Notes under the pieces: generated by a model
The model's database searches: none
Told to the model about the DNA's origin: nothing
What the model saw: the letters and a program-made list of their open reading frames with translations, nothing else
Translations under genes and position numbers: made by a program
Part shown: positions 7,951 to 16,674 of the stretch, piece after piece
How the letters are laid out: each line of letters begins with the position of its first letter
Numbering within the stretch: the stretch's first letter is position 1
Assembly: GCA_000702685.1 (NCBI GenBank)
Contig: JNJD01000007.1
Coordinates: forward strand, 186,001-250,000
Reading direction: 5' to 3'
Length of the DNA: 64,000 bases
Source: Lachnospiraceae bacterium AC2028
GTDB lineage: Bacteria > Bacillota > Clostridia > Lachnospirales > Lachnospiraceae

Positions 7951-8352
7951 TTATCTCTTACTAAACTGCGGTGCTCTACGTGCTTTCTTGAGACCGTACT
8001 TCTTTCTTTCCTTCATACGAGGATCTCTGGTAAGGAATCCTTCCTTCTTGAGTGCGGGTCTGTAATCAGCATCTGCCTCAAGGAGTGCTCTTGAAATTCC
8101 GTGGCGTACAGCGCCTGCCTGACCTGTGGTTCCGCCGCCCTTAACGGTAACGTTGATATCGAACTTTCCTTCGGTACCGGTTACTACGAGGGGCTGACGA
8201 ACTATGGTCTTAAGGATCTCGGTTCCGAAATACTCATCGATGGATCTTCCGTTGACAGTGATCTCACCTTTTCCGGCACTGAGATATACTCTGGCGACAG
8301 AAGACTTTCTTCTGCCGGTTCCGTAATATTTTACATCTGACTTCTTAGCCAT
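7951..8352 (-). CDS. rpsI: 30S ribosomal protein S9 (uS9)
   Basis: The 133-residue protein reads [16 protein letters not shown] at the start. It ends in the basic [13 protein letters not shown] tail, whose final Lys-Arg reaches the P-site tRNA in the small subunit. The length is normal for the family. It follows rplM by 15 bases, as in nearly all bacteria, and is closed by the terminator at 7902-7929. Confidence 0.98.
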   Translation of the reverse strand: MAKKSDVKYYGTGRRKSSVARVYLSAGKGEITVNGRSIDEYFGTEILKTIVRQPLVVTGTEGKFDINVTVKGGGTTGQAGAVRHGISRALLEADADYRPALKKEGFLTRDPRMKERKKYGLKKARRAPQFSKR

Positions 8353-8367
8353 TTCTTATCTCCCTTC

Positions 8368-8796
8368 TTAGAACTCAAGCACTTCAGGCTTCTGTGCAGC
8401 GTGATCGTGCTCTGCTCCTGCATATACATGGAGCTTTCTGTACATATCTCTTCCGAGGGGTCCCTTGGGGAGCATTCCTCTGACTGCTTCTTCAACTACT
8501 TCGCAGGGAGAATTAGCAAGTCTGTCTCTGAGAGACTCTTCCTTCATTCCGCCTACATAATCAGAATGATCGTGATAAATCTTCTGATCGAGCTTCTTTC
8601 CGGTTACCTTTACCTTGGAAGCGTTTACTACGATAACATAGTCGCCGGTATCAAGGTTGGGTGTAAAGATAGGCTTATTCTTTCCTCTGAGGACAGATGC
8701 AACTTCCGATGCAAGACGTCCGAGAGTCTTATCAGTTGCGTCAACGACATACCATTTTCTCTCAATGGCTGCCGCACTGGGCATATAAGTTTTCAT
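8368..8796 (-). CDS. rplM: 50S ribosomal protein L13 (uL13)
   Basis: The 142-residue protein matches L13 along its length: [28 protein letters not shown]-like [13 protein letters not shown], the [14 protein letters not shown]-type [21 protein letters not shown], and [11 protein letters not shown] at the end. It is an early-assembling 23S rRNA-binding protein. It heads a transcript with rpsI, driven by the promoter at 8958-8986 through a structured leader of about 150 bases. Upstream lies truA. Confidence 0.98.
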   Translation of the reverse strand: MKTYMPSAAAIERKWYVVDATDKTLGRLASEVASVLRGKNKPIFTPNLDTGDYVIVVNASKVKVTGKKLDQKIYHDHSDYVGGMKEESLRDRLANSPCEVVEEAVRGMLPKGPLGRDMYRKLHVYAGAEHDHAAQKPEVLEF

Positions 8797-8951
8797 TTTA
8801 TTCCTCCAAAAAGTACAAAAAGAAAATCAAAAATCCATGCTGCAGACTTAAGCGTTTGGGAGACGCATACATCACGGGTACTACCCCCTTGGCATATATG
8901 TGGAAGGATCAATATTATGCGGATGTCCGGGCCGCATAAAACCCGCCACGG
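8797..8951 (-). ncRNA. Putative rplM leader RNA (L13-leader-like)
   Basis: The transcript from 8958-8986 has about 150 untranslated bases before rplM. They contain a perfect 8-bp hairpin (8915-8922 with 8932-8939) and a GGGGGTAGTACCC stretch with self-complementary GGGTA/TACCC. Firmicutes rplM-rpsI operons are known to carry an L13 leader that lets the protein repress its own operon. The placement fits that class, but I could not test the match to its consensus. Confidence 0.55.
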
Positions 8952-8957
8952 ATTAAC

Positions 8958-8986
8958 ATTTTACAACACGGATACCCTTAAGTCAA
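8958..8986 (-). promoter_or_regulatory. Promoter of rplM-rpsI
   Basis: Minus strand: -35 TTGACT (8981-8986), 17-base spacer, -10 TAAAAT (8958-8963). It lies in the 248-base gap between truA and rplM and makes the pair independent of the upstream ECF transcript. Confidence 0.8.
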
Positions 8987-9044
8987 CGAAAAATCGCGTT
9001 TTTTCCACATTTTTCGGTTTGAGCACCCGTATTATCCACGTTTT

Positions 9045-9797
9045 TCAGATCGGATAGTCCGGATATTCGTATCTGATAAGGGTAAGACCGCATGCCGGCA
9101 GCGTCGGCCCCGCCTTACGCCTGTCCAGGGAATCGATTATTCCCGGGATATCATCGGCTTTTTTCCTTCCCAGACCCACTTCATACAGAGTTCCGGCTAT
9201 GATCCGGACCATATTGTACAGAAATCCGCTGCCCGTAACGCTTATAACGGCCTCATTTCCGTCTTTTTTTACGCTGCAGGCGTAGATTGTCCTCGTAAAG
9301 GTCGTTGCCTGGCTTCCTGCGGCGCAGAAGGCCGTAAAATCGTGTTCTCCGGTGAAGAAACCGGCTGCCCTGTCCATTTCGCCTATATCGAGCTCACTGT
9401 ACGTATAATGGGCATACAGGCGCTTTAAAGGCATACGCACCGGAGCGGTATATATACGGTATTCATACGTCTTACGGCAATCCTGTTTCCTCGGATGCCA
9501 GTCGGAAGGCACTTCATCCGAGCACACAACGCTTATATCATCCGGAAGGAGCTTATTCAGCACCATGGACATCTTGTCTGCGGGGATGGGCGTATCCGCG
9601 TCAAAAACGGCGATATTTCCGAGTGCATGGACACCCGCATCCGTACGGCTTGCCCCGATCACTTCAACAGGCTTTCCGACCGCCTCGCCGATAGCCTCGG
9701 CCAGCACACCCTCAACGGTGACCATACCGTCCTGTATCTGCCAGCCGTGATAAGCCGTCCCATCGTATGATATTTTCAGTCTGATCCTTTTTTCCAT
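9045..9797 (-). CDS. truA: tRNA pseudouridine(38-40) synthase TruA
   Basis: The 250-residue enzyme converts uridines 38-40 of tRNA anticodon arms to pseudouridine. The RLKISYDGTAYHGWQ opening and the catalytic motif GASRTDAGVHALGN (Asp53 nucleophile) are diagnostic. FLYNMVRIIAGTLYEVG in the C-terminal half is also conserved. The length is normal. It follows ecfT by 7 bases, the usual Firmicutes linkage between the ECF genes and rplM. Confidence 0.97.
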   Translation of the reverse strand: MEKRIRLKISYDGTAYHGWQIQDGMVTVEGVLAEAIGEAVGKPVEVIGASRTDAGVHALGNIAVFDADTPIPADKMSMVLNKLLPDDISVVCSDEVPSDWHPRKQDCRKTYEYRIYTAPVRMPLKRLYAHYTYSELDIGEMDRAAGFFTGEHDFTAFCAAGSQATTFTRTIYACSVKKDGNEAVISVTGSGFLYNMVRIIAGTLYEVGLGRKKADDIPGIIDSLDRRKAGPTLPACGLTLIRYEYPDYPI

Positions 9798-9804
9798 GGA
9801 AAGA

Positions 9805-10653
9805 TCACTTAAGAATGTAACGAAGGTAAAGTGAATTGAAGATATCGGTTATGACCTGCCATCTGCCGATCCATACACTGATCCCTACAAAAGAAAACAA
9901 TATGATATACGCGACCGCATCTCTCTTTTTATAGATGAGAGGCTTCATCTTGGTCCTGCCGTCTCCACCTCTGTAGCATCTGGCTTCCATAGCCATTGCG
10001 AGATCTCCGGCTCTTCTGAATGCCGAAACGAAAAGAGGGACAAGAACCGGAACAAGTGCTTTCGCTTTCTTGACTATGTTCCCGCTCTCGAAATCCGCGC
10101 CTCTGGCAAGCTGGGCTTTCATGATCCTGTCGGTCTCCTCCATAAGGATGGGGATGAACCTTAAGGCTATCGACATCATCATGGCAACATCACCGACGGG
10201 AACACGGAATATCTTAAGGAATCCCAGCCCCTTTTCAAGTCCGTCGGTGAGGTTATTGGGAGTCGTTGTGAGCGTGACTATGCTTGAGCCCATAATGAGC
10301 ATCGTGAGCCTGAAGAGCATTGTAAGGGCAACGCCAATGCCTTCGTAAGTTATGGTTAATTTCCAAAAGCTGACAAGTGCTGTTCCGGGAGTCAGGAACA
10401 GATTTATGATCACGGTCAGGAGAAGTACTATCAGTATTCCCTTAAGTCCCTTTGTTATGAACTTAAGAGGAACGTGCGAGGTTTTTATCACGAAGAAAAG
10501 AAAGATCGCGCCGAGCGCATATCCCGCAGGATTCTTGTACAGGAAAAGAGTGATGATGAAAAGAAGGGTCCCCAAAAGCTTGACCCTGGGGTCAAGTCTG
10601 TGGACCGGACTGTCCGTCTGATAATATTGTCCAATCGTTATATCGCGGATCAT
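9805..10653 (-). CDS. ecfT: Energy-coupling factor transporter transmembrane protein EcfT
   Basis: The 282-residue membrane subunit couples ATP hydrolysis by EcfA1/EcfA2 to movement of S components. The N-terminus ITIGQYYQTDSPVHRLDPRVKLL is the family signature. Both coupling-helix motifs are present: QLARGADFE (first Ala-Arg-Gly) and MEARCYRGG, in which the second Gly is Cys, a common variant. Four to five membrane helices can be seen, plus a C-terminal pair. It overlaps ecfA2 by 4 bases. This group II module can serve several S components, including the one at 2802-3308. Confidence 0.96.
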   Translation of the reverse strand: MIRDITIGQYYQTDSPVHRLDPRVKLLGTLLFIITLFLYKNPAGYALGAIFLFFVIKTSHVPLKFITKGLKGILIVLLLTVIINLFLTPGTALVSFWKLTITYEGIGVALTMLFRLTMLIMGSSIVTLTTTPNNLTDGLEKGLGFLKIFRVPVGDVAMMMSIALRFIPILMEETDRIMKAQLARGADFESGNIVKKAKALVPVLVPLFVSAFRRAGDLAMAMEARCYRGGDGRTKMKPLIYKKRDAVAYIILFSFVGISVWIGRWQVITDIFNSLYLRYILK

Positions 10654-11507
10654 TTATTATTTCCCGTCACTGCGGCATAGATGGAATCGGTAGCCTCGTC
10701 AACCGTAAGCACATCGGGATCGACATTAATTCCCCTGCTCTTGAGCATACGGGCTATACGGGCCGATTCGGGTATTCCGAGTCCCATCTCTTCAAGTTCC
10801 TCACCATGTGAAAAGACTTCTCTGGGAGTGTCGTCATAAGCCACCTTGCCGCGGTCCATAACGATAACTCTTTCCACATATCTGGCTACATCCTCCATCG
10901 AATGTGATACGAGGATGATCGTCATTCCGCTGTCTTTGTGAAGTGCGGAAACCATATCAAGTATTTCATATCTTCCGACAGGATCGAGTCCTGCGGTAGG
11001 CTCGTCGAGAATAAGGAAATCCGGCTTCATTGCAAGCACTCCGGCAATTGCCGCTCTTCTCTTCTGGCCGCCGGAAAGTTCGAATACGGAAGCGTAATAA
11101 AGCTCATTCGGAAAATCCACTTTCCTTAAAGCATCGAATGCCGCAAGCTCGGCTTCTTTTTTGGACAGCCCCATATTCTTGGGTCCGAAGCATACATCCG
11201 CGAAAACATCCGTCTCGAACAGCTGGTGCTCGGGATACTGGAAGACAAGTCCGACGTGTTTCCTGAGATCTTTTTTGTCAAAATCCTTATCGGATATATC
11301 CTTGCCGTTGAAGTAAACATTTCCCGATGTAGGTTTCATAAGTCCGTTCAGATGCTGGACAAGAGTGGACTTGCCCGATCCGGTATGGCCGATGATCCCT
11401 ATGAACTGTCCTTCGGGCAGCACAAGAGAAACATCGTCAAGAGCTTTGACGGGTGTTTCGGTATCGGCATTATATATTTGACTTACATGATCGAGTATCA
11501 GCGGCAT
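10650..11507 (-). CDS. ecfA2: Energy-coupling factor transporter ATPase EcfA2
   Basis: The 285-residue ABC ATPase has Walker [10 protein letters not shown] (40-48), the Q-loop in [11 protein letters not shown], which is the EcfA2-type sequence, the signature LSGGQKRR, and Walker [14 protein letters not shown] with a following VSHSMEDV H-loop. It pairs with EcfA1 under EcfT. It overlaps ecfA1 by 10 bases upstream and ecfT by 4 bases downstream, so the three are translationally coupled. Confidence 0.96.
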   Translation of the reverse strand: MPLILDHVSQIYNADTETPVKALDDVSLVLPEGQFIGIIGHTGSGKSTLVQHLNGLMKPTSGNVYFNGKDISDKDFDKKDLRKHVGLVFQYPEHQLFETDVFADVCFGPKNMGLSKKEAELAAFDALRKVDFPNELYYASVFELSGGQKRRAAIAGVLAMKPDFLILDEPTAGLDPVGRYEILDMVSALHKDSGMTIILVSHSMEDVARYVERVIVMDRGKVAYDDTPREVFSHGEELEEMGLGIPESARIARMLKSRGINVDPDVLTVDEATDSIYAAVTGNNK

Positions 11508-12349
11508 TTTTCGATTTCTTTTACAAGCTCTTCGGCAGTTAATATTCCGTCGGGAAGAGGAAGACCTTTCTTCTTAAGTTCCCATGCTATACGTGTGGGG
11601 CCGGGAACATCGAGTCTTAATTTTTCCAGGGTGGGCACATCCGCAAAGACCTCTCTGGGAGTTCCCTGCATTACGACCTTTCCCTTGTCCATTACGAATA
11701 TGCGATCGGCATGCACAACCTCATCCATATAATGAGTGATGAGTATGACCGTCATTTTCTCTACATCATTGAGTCCTCTGATCGCTCTGATGACTTCCCT
11801 GCGGCCCGACGGATCGAGCATGGCCGTCGGCTCGTCGAGTACGATGCACTTGGGGTGCATTGCCAGAACGCCCGCGATGGAGACTCTCTGCTTCTGTCCG
11901 CCGGAAAGCTTGTTGGGGGATTTCTTCCTGTACTCAAGCATTCCAACGGCTCTGAGGCTTTCCTCGACTCTTTCCCATATTTCCCTGGTGGGAACTCCGA
12001 GGTTCTCGGGACCGAATCCAACATCCTCTTCAACAACCTGGCCTATTATCTGGTTATCGGGATTCTGGAACACCATTCCGGCGCAGCTCCTTACATCCCA
12101 GAGCTTGTCATCATCCCTGGTATTCATTCCGCCCACATAGACGGTGCCTTCGGTCGGATAAAGTATGGCATTGAGATGCTTGGCAAAAGTAGACTTACCC
12201 GAACCGTTATGTCCGAGTATGCCCACAAACTCTCCCTGTCTGACATCAATGTCCACATGATCGAGCGCAGTCGTGACATCGGTGGGATTACCCTCTTCGT
12301 CACGCCTGATGTATTCAAATACCAGATCTTCTGTCTTAACAATATCCAT
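11498..12349 (-). CDS. ecfA1: Energy-coupling factor transporter ATPase EcfA1
   Basis: The 283-residue ABC ATPase has Walker [10 protein letters not shown], the EcfA1-type Q-loop [12 protein letters not shown], the signature LSGGQKQR, and Walker [14 protein letters not shown] followed by ITHYMDEV. It is the first gene of ecfA1-ecfA2-ecfT-truA. The ATG at 12349 has no Shine-Dalgarno sequence and begins only 8 bases past the -10 box of the promoter at 12358-12386. The message may therefore be leaderless, which is unusual in this genome, where AGGAGG sites are strong. Confidence 0.95.
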   Translation of the reverse strand: MDIVKTEDLVFEYIRRDEEGNPTDVTTALDHVDIDVRQGEFVGILGHNGSGKSTFAKHLNAILYPTEGTVYVGGMNTRDDDKLWDVRSCAGMVFQNPDNQIIGQVVEEDVGFGPENLGVPTREIWERVEESLRAVGMLEYRKKSPNKLSGGQKQRVSIAGVLAMHPKCIVLDEPTAMLDPSGRREVIRAIRGLNDVEKMTVILITHYMDEVVHADRIFVMDKGKVVMQGTPREVFADVPTLEKLRLDVPGPTRIAWELKKKGLPLPDGILTAEELVKEIEKCR

Positions 12350-12357
12350 AGAAAATA

Positions 12358-12386
12358 ATTGTACCCTAATAGGAAAGCAGGTGCAA
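12358..12386 (-). promoter_or_regulatory. Promoter of ecfA1-ecfA2-ecfT-truA
   Basis: Minus strand: -35 TTGCAC (12381-12386), 17-base spacer, -10 TACAAT (12358-12363). The expected transcription start falls within a few bases of the ecfA1 ATG at 12349. Confidence 0.72.
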
Positions 12387-12403
12387 GCATATGGGCCATA
12401 CGC

Positions 12404-12432
12404 TTTTCAAAAGGTTAAAAGGGTGGTATTCT
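12404..12432 (+). promoter_or_regulatory. Possible promoter of the small membrane-protein gene at 12440
   Basis: Plus strand: -35 TTTTCA (12404-12409), 17-base spacer ending in an extended -10 TG element, -10 TATTCT (12427-12432). The ATG at 12440 is where transcription would start. Confidence 0.4.
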
Positions 12433-12439
12433 TTTACGG

Positions 12440-12643
12440 ATGAAAGAATTATTCGGAAATGAAAAATTCAGACGCATGGTGTTCTTCATCATGGTCGGCA
12501 TTCTTCTCATAGGTCTCATCACGGCCATATCCAAATCCGGCAGCGAGACCCTTTCGGATTATGCGGAAAAGAATCCCGAGATCGCATACGCACAGACGGA
12601 CAACAGCTGGAAGGACGCATATACGTCACAGCCTCAGGAATAA
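12440..12643 (+). CDS. Small single-pass membrane protein on the strand opposite the ribosomal cluster
   Basis: The 67-residue protein has a basic start (MKELFGNEKFRR), one hydrophobic segment (about 13-31) and a polar tail rich in Ser, Asp, Gln and Glu, which positive-inside rules place outside the cell. It is the only plus-strand gene inside the supercluster, between rplQ and ecfA1. The bidirectional terminator at 12688-12715 closes it from one side and rplQ from the other, which supports it being a real gene. No Shine-Dalgarno sequence is seen; the extended -10 promoter would give a leaderless message. I do not recognise a family. Confidence 0.55.
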   Translation: MKELFGNEKFRRMVFFIMVGILLIGLITAISKSGSETLSDYAEKNPEIAYAQTDNSWKDAYTSQPQE

Positions 12644-12681
12644 CCCCGGAAAAGAGGGACATGTCCTTTCGTTCAACCGGA

Positions 12682-12720
12682 AATTTTAAAGGCAGGTGCA
12701 TAAGCACCTGCCTTTTAACA
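12682..12720. terminator. Bidirectional terminator between the 12440 gene and rplQ
   Basis: A perfect 12-bp stem (12688-12699 with 12704-12715) with loop ATAA separates two convergent genes, with short A/T tracts on both sides. It ends the S10-spc-alpha transcript after rplQ. Confidence 0.85.
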
Positions 12721-12735
12721 TATTCTCTGAAAGAA

Positions 12736-13344
12736 TTATACGAGCTCGATGATAACCTGCATTGCAGCATCGCCCTTTCTCTGGCCGAGCTTTACGATAC
12801 GGGTGTATCCGCCGCCTCTGTTAGCATACTTGGGAGCGATCTCATCGAAAAGCTTGTTGGCAAGATCAACTTCCTTAACGGATCTCTTTCTGCCCTTGTT
12901 CTCTGCGGAAACTTCGGTAACAGGGTAGAGAACCTTGAGCATCTGACGTCTTGCGTGAAGTCTTGAAGGCTTATCCTTCTTGATCTCCTTCTCTACTTCA
13001 TCGTAAACGGTAACGGTTACGCCGTTCTCAACCTTTACAAGCTTGCCGTCCTTGTCTCTTGCGCTTTCTGCAAGAACCTTCCCGGTCTCCTTGTCGACGA
13101 TCTGCTTAACTCTCTTGCCGTCCTTGTCCTTGCGGGCAACCTTAGCGGTAACCTTAACGGTCTCGAAGTTATCCTTCTCCTTGACTGCAAGTGCGATAAG
13201 TCTCTCAGCGATCCTCTGGATCTCCTCAGCCTTAGCTTCGGTGGTGGTGATGCGTCCGTTCTCGATAAGAGCGGTAACCTGGTTTCTTAAAAGTGCTTTT
13301 CTCTGGGAAGAAGTTCTTCCGAGTTTTCTGTAATGTACTGCCAT
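12736..13344 (-). CDS. rplQ: 50S ribosomal protein L17 (bL17) with a large internal insertion
   Basis: The start is ATG 13344 with an AGAAAGGA site, giving 202 residues where most L17 proteins have roughly 115-130. The family sequence is present at both ends: [19 protein letters not shown] and [23 protein letters not shown] at the start, [20 protein letters not shown] and [10 protein letters not shown] at the end. Between them (about residues 54-130) lies an extra Lys/Asp/Val-rich block with DKDGK twice. L17 lies near the exit tunnel on the large subunit. It is the last gene of the alpha operon, 126 bases after rpoA. Confidence 0.96.
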   Translation of the reverse strand: MAVHYRKLGRTSSQRKALLRNQVTALIENGRITTTEAKAEEIQRIAERLIALAVKEKDNFETVKVTAKVARKDKDGKRVKQIVDKETGKVLAESARDKDGKLVKVENGVTVTVYDEVEKEIKKDKPSRLHARRQMLKVLYPVTEVSAENKGRKRSVKEVDLANKLFDEIAPKYANRGGGYTRIVKLGQRKGDAAMQVIIELV

Positions 13345-13470
13345 TTTATTTTCCTTTCTGTGATACGGTACATTCGGAACGTGCCCTGTGGTCTTACCAT
13401 TCCTATGCATTGATCCGTTCTACAACGCTTTGGGCGAACACATCGGCTTTACCGCCCTCGCGCATATCAT

Positions 13471-14427
13471 TTAGTTATCTGAAGCCTTGAAGCCGTAGCC
13501 GAGCTCTTCGAGCTTGAGCTGAACCTCATCAAGAGATTTCTTTCCAAGGTTTCTTACCTTCATCATATCCTCTGCAGTCTTCTCGCAAAGCTCTGCAACG
13601 GTATTGATTCCGGCACGCTTGAGACAGTTGAAGCTTCTTACGGAAAGCTCGAGATCTTCGATGCTCATTCCGTCAACAGTCTTGCTGCTGTTCTCTTCTC
13701 TGGGTCCGCCGATGAACTCGATCCTCTGTCCTTTCTCGGAAAGATCGATGAAGAGTCCGAGGTGATCGGAAAGAACCTTAGCGGAAAGGCTTACTGCCTC
13801 TTCGGGAGTCATGGTTCCGTTGGTATATACATCAAGGGTGAGCTTATCATAATCGGTGCTCTGTCCTACACGGGTGTCTTCAACGGTAGCATTTACTCTC
13901 TCAATGGGAGTGTAGATAGCATCTACAGCGATGGTTCCGATGCTGTGATCTCCGGGACGGAGTCTGTCTGCTCCTACATATCCTCTTCCTTCTGTTACAA
14001 CAAGCTCCATATAGAGCTTAGCATTCTTGCCGCAAAGAGTTGCGATCACCTGATCGGGATTTGCAATCTCAATGTCGGGATCATGGTGAATATCGGAAGC
14101 CTTTACAACTCCCTCGCCCTCAGCCTCGATATACATGGTCTTGGGCTCGCCGCTCTCATCGGAATTGCTGATGGCAAGGCTCTTGATATTAAGGATGATC
14201 TCAGTCATATCCTCTTTAACGCCGGGGATGGTGCTGAGCTCATGCTGAACTCCGTCAACTTTGATCTCACTTACCGCAAATCCGGGAAGTGAAGAGAGCA
14301 TGATCCTGCGGAGTGAATTGCCGAGTGTGATACCATATCCTCTCTCAAGAGGCATGATAACAAAGCGGCCATATCTTTTATCATCGGACTTTTCAATCTT
14401 TATTGAAGGTCTTTCGAAATCTGTCAC
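13471..14427 (-). CDS. rpoA: DNA-directed RNA polymerase subunit alpha
   Basis: The 318-residue protein has the N-terminal dimerisation domain (RFVIMPLERGYGITLGNSLRRIMLSSLPG is the hallmark). A linker leads to the C-terminal domain with SVRSFNCLKRAGINTV and the KVRNLGKKSLDEV helix-hairpin-helix, which contacts UP elements and activators. The length is typical of Firmicutes. It lies between rpsD and rplQ as expected. Confidence 0.98.
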   Translation of the reverse strand: MTDFERPSIKIEKSDDKRYGRFVIMPLERGYGITLGNSLRRIMLSSLPGFAVSEIKVDGVQHELSTIPGVKEDMTEIILNIKSLAISNSDESGEPKTMYIEAEGEGVVKASDIHHDPDIEIANPDQVIATLCGKNAKLYMELVVTEGRGYVGADRLRPGDHSIGTIAVDAIYTPIERVNATVEDTRVGQSTDYDKLTLDVYTNGTMTPEEAVSLSAKVLSDHLGLFIDLSEKGQRIEFIGGPREENSSKTVDGMSIEDLELSVRSFNCLKRAGINTVAELCEKTAEDMMKVRNLGKKSLDEVQLKLEELGYGFKASDN

Positions 14428-14482
14428 TAATATACCCTCCTGTATTTTCCAAATACATTTTATCGGTTACTGTCCGTTTTTA

Positions 14483-15076
14483 TTACTTGGAATAAAGCTC
14501 GACGATAAGCATCTCGTCTACGGGAACATCGATCATCTCTCTGGTGGGAAGATTCTTTACGGTTCCCTTGAAGTTCTCAAGATCTCCGTCAAGCCACTCG
14601 GGAACAAGTCTTCCGCCGGTAACTTCGGCGATCTCCTTGTATCTGGTAAGTGACTTTGCCTTCTCGGTAAGCTCGATAACATCTCCTGCCTTTACAAGAT
14701 ATGAAGGAATGTTGATCTTCTTGCCGTTGACCATAACATGCTTATGGCCTACAACCTGTCTTGCCTCGCGGCGGGTTCTTGCAAGTCCGAGACGGAAAAT
14801 AACATTGTCAAGACGGCTCTCAAGCATGACCATGAGGTTCTCACCGGTCATTCCCTTCATACGGTCAGCCTTCTCATAATAGTTACGGAAGGGCTTCTCG
14901 AGAACGCCGTAGATGAACTTAGCCTTCTGCTTCTCACGAAGCTGGGTGCCGTATTCACTTACTTTCTTGCCAATACGCTGATTCTGGCGATTGGACTTCT
15001 TGTCATAGCCGAGAACTGCGGGCTCAATGCCGAGTGCTCTGCATCTTTTAAGTACCGGTACACGATTTACTGCCAT
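14483..15076 (-). CDS. rpsD: 30S ribosomal protein S4 (uS4), zinc-free form
   Basis: The 197-residue protein organises the 5' domain of 16S rRNA. The S4 RNA-binding fold is clear in [36 protein letters not shown]. The N-terminus has one Cys (residue 12) rather than a zinc-binding set, so this is the C-minus form. In the alpha operon S4 is often the autogenous repressor; see the candidate leader before rpsM. It lies 88 bases after rpsK. Confidence 0.97.
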   Translation of the reverse strand: MAVNRVPVLKRCRALGIEPAVLGYDKKSNRQNQRIGKKVSEYGTQLREKQKAKFIYGVLEKPFRNYYEKADRMKGMTGENLMVMLESRLDNVIFRLGLARTRREARQVVGHKHVMVNGKKINIPSYLVKAGDVIELTEKAKSLTRYKEIAEVTGGRLVPEWLDGDLENFKGTVKNLPTREMIDVPVDEMLIVELYSK

Positions 15077-15164
15077 TTTAAATAAATCCTTTCTAAATGT
15101 TGTTTACAACAGCGCGCTATGCGATGCCTTCATCCAACGAGTTAACAAAGAAACAAAAATACGA

Positions 15165-15554
15165 TCAAACGCGACGTCTCTTGGGAGGTCTGCATCCGTT
15201 GTGAGGAACGGGAGTTACATCGGTAATGGAGAGGACATTAAGTCCCGATGCAGCAAGTGCTCTGATAGCTGCTTCTCTTCCGGTTCCGGGTCCCTTTACG
15301 AATACATCCACATCCTTAAGTCCGTGTACAAGAGCTGCCTTTGTAGCGGTCTCTGCAGCAACCTGTGCAGCATAAGGAGTAGATTTCCTTGAACCTCTGA
15401 AGCCCAGTCCGCCTGCGCTTGCCCAGCTCAGTGCATTTCCCTGTGCATCCGTAAGAGTAACGATAGTGTTATTGAAGGATGCCTGGATGTGTGCCTGGCC
15501 ATGTTCAACGTTTTTCTTGACACGCTTTTTAGCGCCTGATTTAGAATCTGCCAT
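15165..15554 (-). CDS. rpsK: 30S ribosomal protein S11 (uS11)
   Basis: The 129-residue protein contains the conserved [19 protein letters not shown], the [18 protein letters not shown] segment and the terminal [16 protein letters not shown]. It forms the small-subunit platform with S6 and S18. The length and neighbours (rpsM 37 bases upstream, rpsD downstream) are standard. Confidence 0.98.
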   Translation of the reverse strand: MADSKSGAKKRVKKNVEHGQAHIQASFNNTIVTLTDAQGNALSWASAGGLGFRGSRKSTPYAAQVAAETATKAALVHGLKDVDVFVKGPGTGREAAIRALAASGLNVLSITDVTPVPHNGCRPPKRRRV

Positions 15555-15591
15555 GATAAACTAACCTACTTTCTGATTATGCTCTGATTGA

Positions 15592-15963
15592 TTACTTCTT
15601 CTTATTTGCAACGGTACGCTTGGGTCCCTTACGGGTTCTAGCGTTGTTCTTGGTGTTCTGTCCACGAACGGGAAGTCCCTTTCTGTGGCGTACACCGCGG
15701 TAGCAGCCGATCTCCTGAAGAGTCTTGATGTTGAGTGCAACTTCTCTTCTGAGATCACCTTCGACCATTACTCCCAGCTTGTTGATGGATTCGGTTATCT
15801 TCTTAACCTCATCATCGGTAATATCCCTAACTCTGGTATCGGGATTAACACCTGCGTCAGCAAGAATCTTGTTAGACGTGGTTCTTCCGATTCCGTAAAT
15901 GTAGGTAAGACCGATCTCAATCCTTTTATCTCTGGGGAGATCTACACCTTCGATACGAGCCAT
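15592..15963 (-). CDS. rpsM: 30S ribosomal protein S13 (uS13)
   Basis: The 123-residue protein starts [26 protein letters not shown] and ends in the basic [19 protein letters not shown] tail that reaches the P-site t[17 protein letters not shown] is fully conserved. It lies in the small-subunit head and bridges to the large subunit. An AGGAGGAATTAGTA site precedes the ATG. The 215-base gap to rpmJ upstream is unusually long and folds (separate entry). Confidence 0.98.
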   Translation of the reverse strand: MARIEGVDLPRDKRIEIGLTYIYGIGRTTSNKILADAGVNPDTRVRDITDDEVKKITESINKLGVMVEGDLRREVALNIKTLQEIGCYRGVRHRKGLPVRGQNTKNNARTRKGPKRTVANKKK

Positions 15964-16178
15964 TACTAATTCCTCCTAAATGTGATGCCCTTTTGCAAAG
16001 CATCTGTTTCATGTACGATCCGCGTGGTCTGATTATTACGCTTCTCATACGGTTACCAATTGATTGGGGCTAATGCCCAACCGGACTCATCAGTCATCCG
16101 ATCTTTCCGTTTCTTCCTAATATGAAGTATCTCATACAGGGATATCAAGAAACGGTATCAAGAAGTAACAGGTGTATA
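15964..16178 (-). ncRNA. Candidate structured leader of the rpsM-rpsK-rpsD-rpoA-rplQ segment
   Basis: This is a 215-base gap between rpmJ and rpsM with no credible ORF. On the minus-strand transcript, CCGTTTCTT pairs perfectly with AAGAAACGG (16107-16115 with 16147-16155), enclosing a TATGA/TCATA hairpin. Further stems follow around TTGGGC/GCCCCAA and GATGC/GCATC, the last close to the rpsM ribosome binding site. In other bacteria S4 represses this operon by binding just upstream of rpsM, so an S4-binding leader is a sensible guess. No known consensus was tested. Confidence 0.4.
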
Positions 16179-16292
16179 TCAACCCTGTACCTGCTTGTGT
16201 TTGGGATTCTCACAGATAATCCTGATGCGTCCTTTTCTCTTGATGACTTTGCATTTTTCGCACATCGGTTTTACTGAACTTCTAACCTTCAT
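16179..16292 (-). CDS. rpmJ: 50S ribosomal protein L36 (bL36), zinc-binding form
   Basis: The 37-residue protein reads [20 protein letters not shown] at the start. The zinc ligands are Cys11, Cys14, Cys27 and His32, the C-plus form of L36. GGAGG precedes the ATG at 16292. It is the smallest gene of the cluster, 140 bases after infA, with its own promoter upstream (16327-16355). Confidence 0.97.
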   Translation of the reverse strand: MKVRSSVKPMCEKCKVIKRKGRIRIICENPKHKQVQG

Positions 16293-16326
16293 CTCAAAGC
16301 CCTCCTTTCAAAAAAGACCATTTTCG

Positions 16327-16355
16327 AATATACCACAAGGAATGCCTCGTGGCAA
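16327..16355 (-). promoter_or_regulatory. Internal promoter before rpmJ and the alpha operon
   Basis: Minus strand: -35 TTGCCA (16350-16355), 17-base spacer, extended -10 TGG-TATATT (16327-16332). The spacer is itself an imperfect inverted repeat (CCACGAGG facing CCTTGTGG), a possible operator. Confidence 0.7.
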
Positions 16356-16432
16356 GCACTTTTTTATATCAATAAGATCCGGCAAAAACGGACCTTTGAT
16401 ATCGGTTTGGTGTGATGACTACGGTCGGCGGA

Positions 16433-16651
16433 TTATTTGTCTCTCCAGATGATACGTCCCTTGGTGAGATCATAGGGTGAAAGCTCCATCGTGACCTTGT
16501 CACCGGGAAGTATACGTATGAAGTTCTGACGAAGTCTTCCGCTTATGGTTGCCAGTACCTGATGTCCGTTTTCAAGTTCAACCTTGAACATGGTATTGGG
16601 AAGCTTCTCGACTACGACACCGCCAATTTCGATTACATCACTTTTTGACAT
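16433..16651 (-). CDS. infA: Translation initiation factor IF-1
   Basis: The 72-residue protein is a single S1-like OB-fold: [44 protein letters not shown], ending in [15 protein letters not shown]. It occupies the ribosomal A site during initiation. The length is exact for the family. It lies 23 bases after map. Confidence 0.98.
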   Translation of the reverse strand: MSKSDVIEIGGVVVEKLPNTMFKVELENGHQVLATISGRLRQNFIRILPGDKVTMELSPYDLTKGRIIWRDK

Positions 16652-16674
16652 TCAATACTCCTCTTTTGTCCGGG

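Noticed and set aside
16086-16093. CTGATGAG on the minus strand, the core of hammerhead ribozymes.
   Set aside because: No GGACGAAA partner or closing stem III was found in the neighbouring 60 bases.
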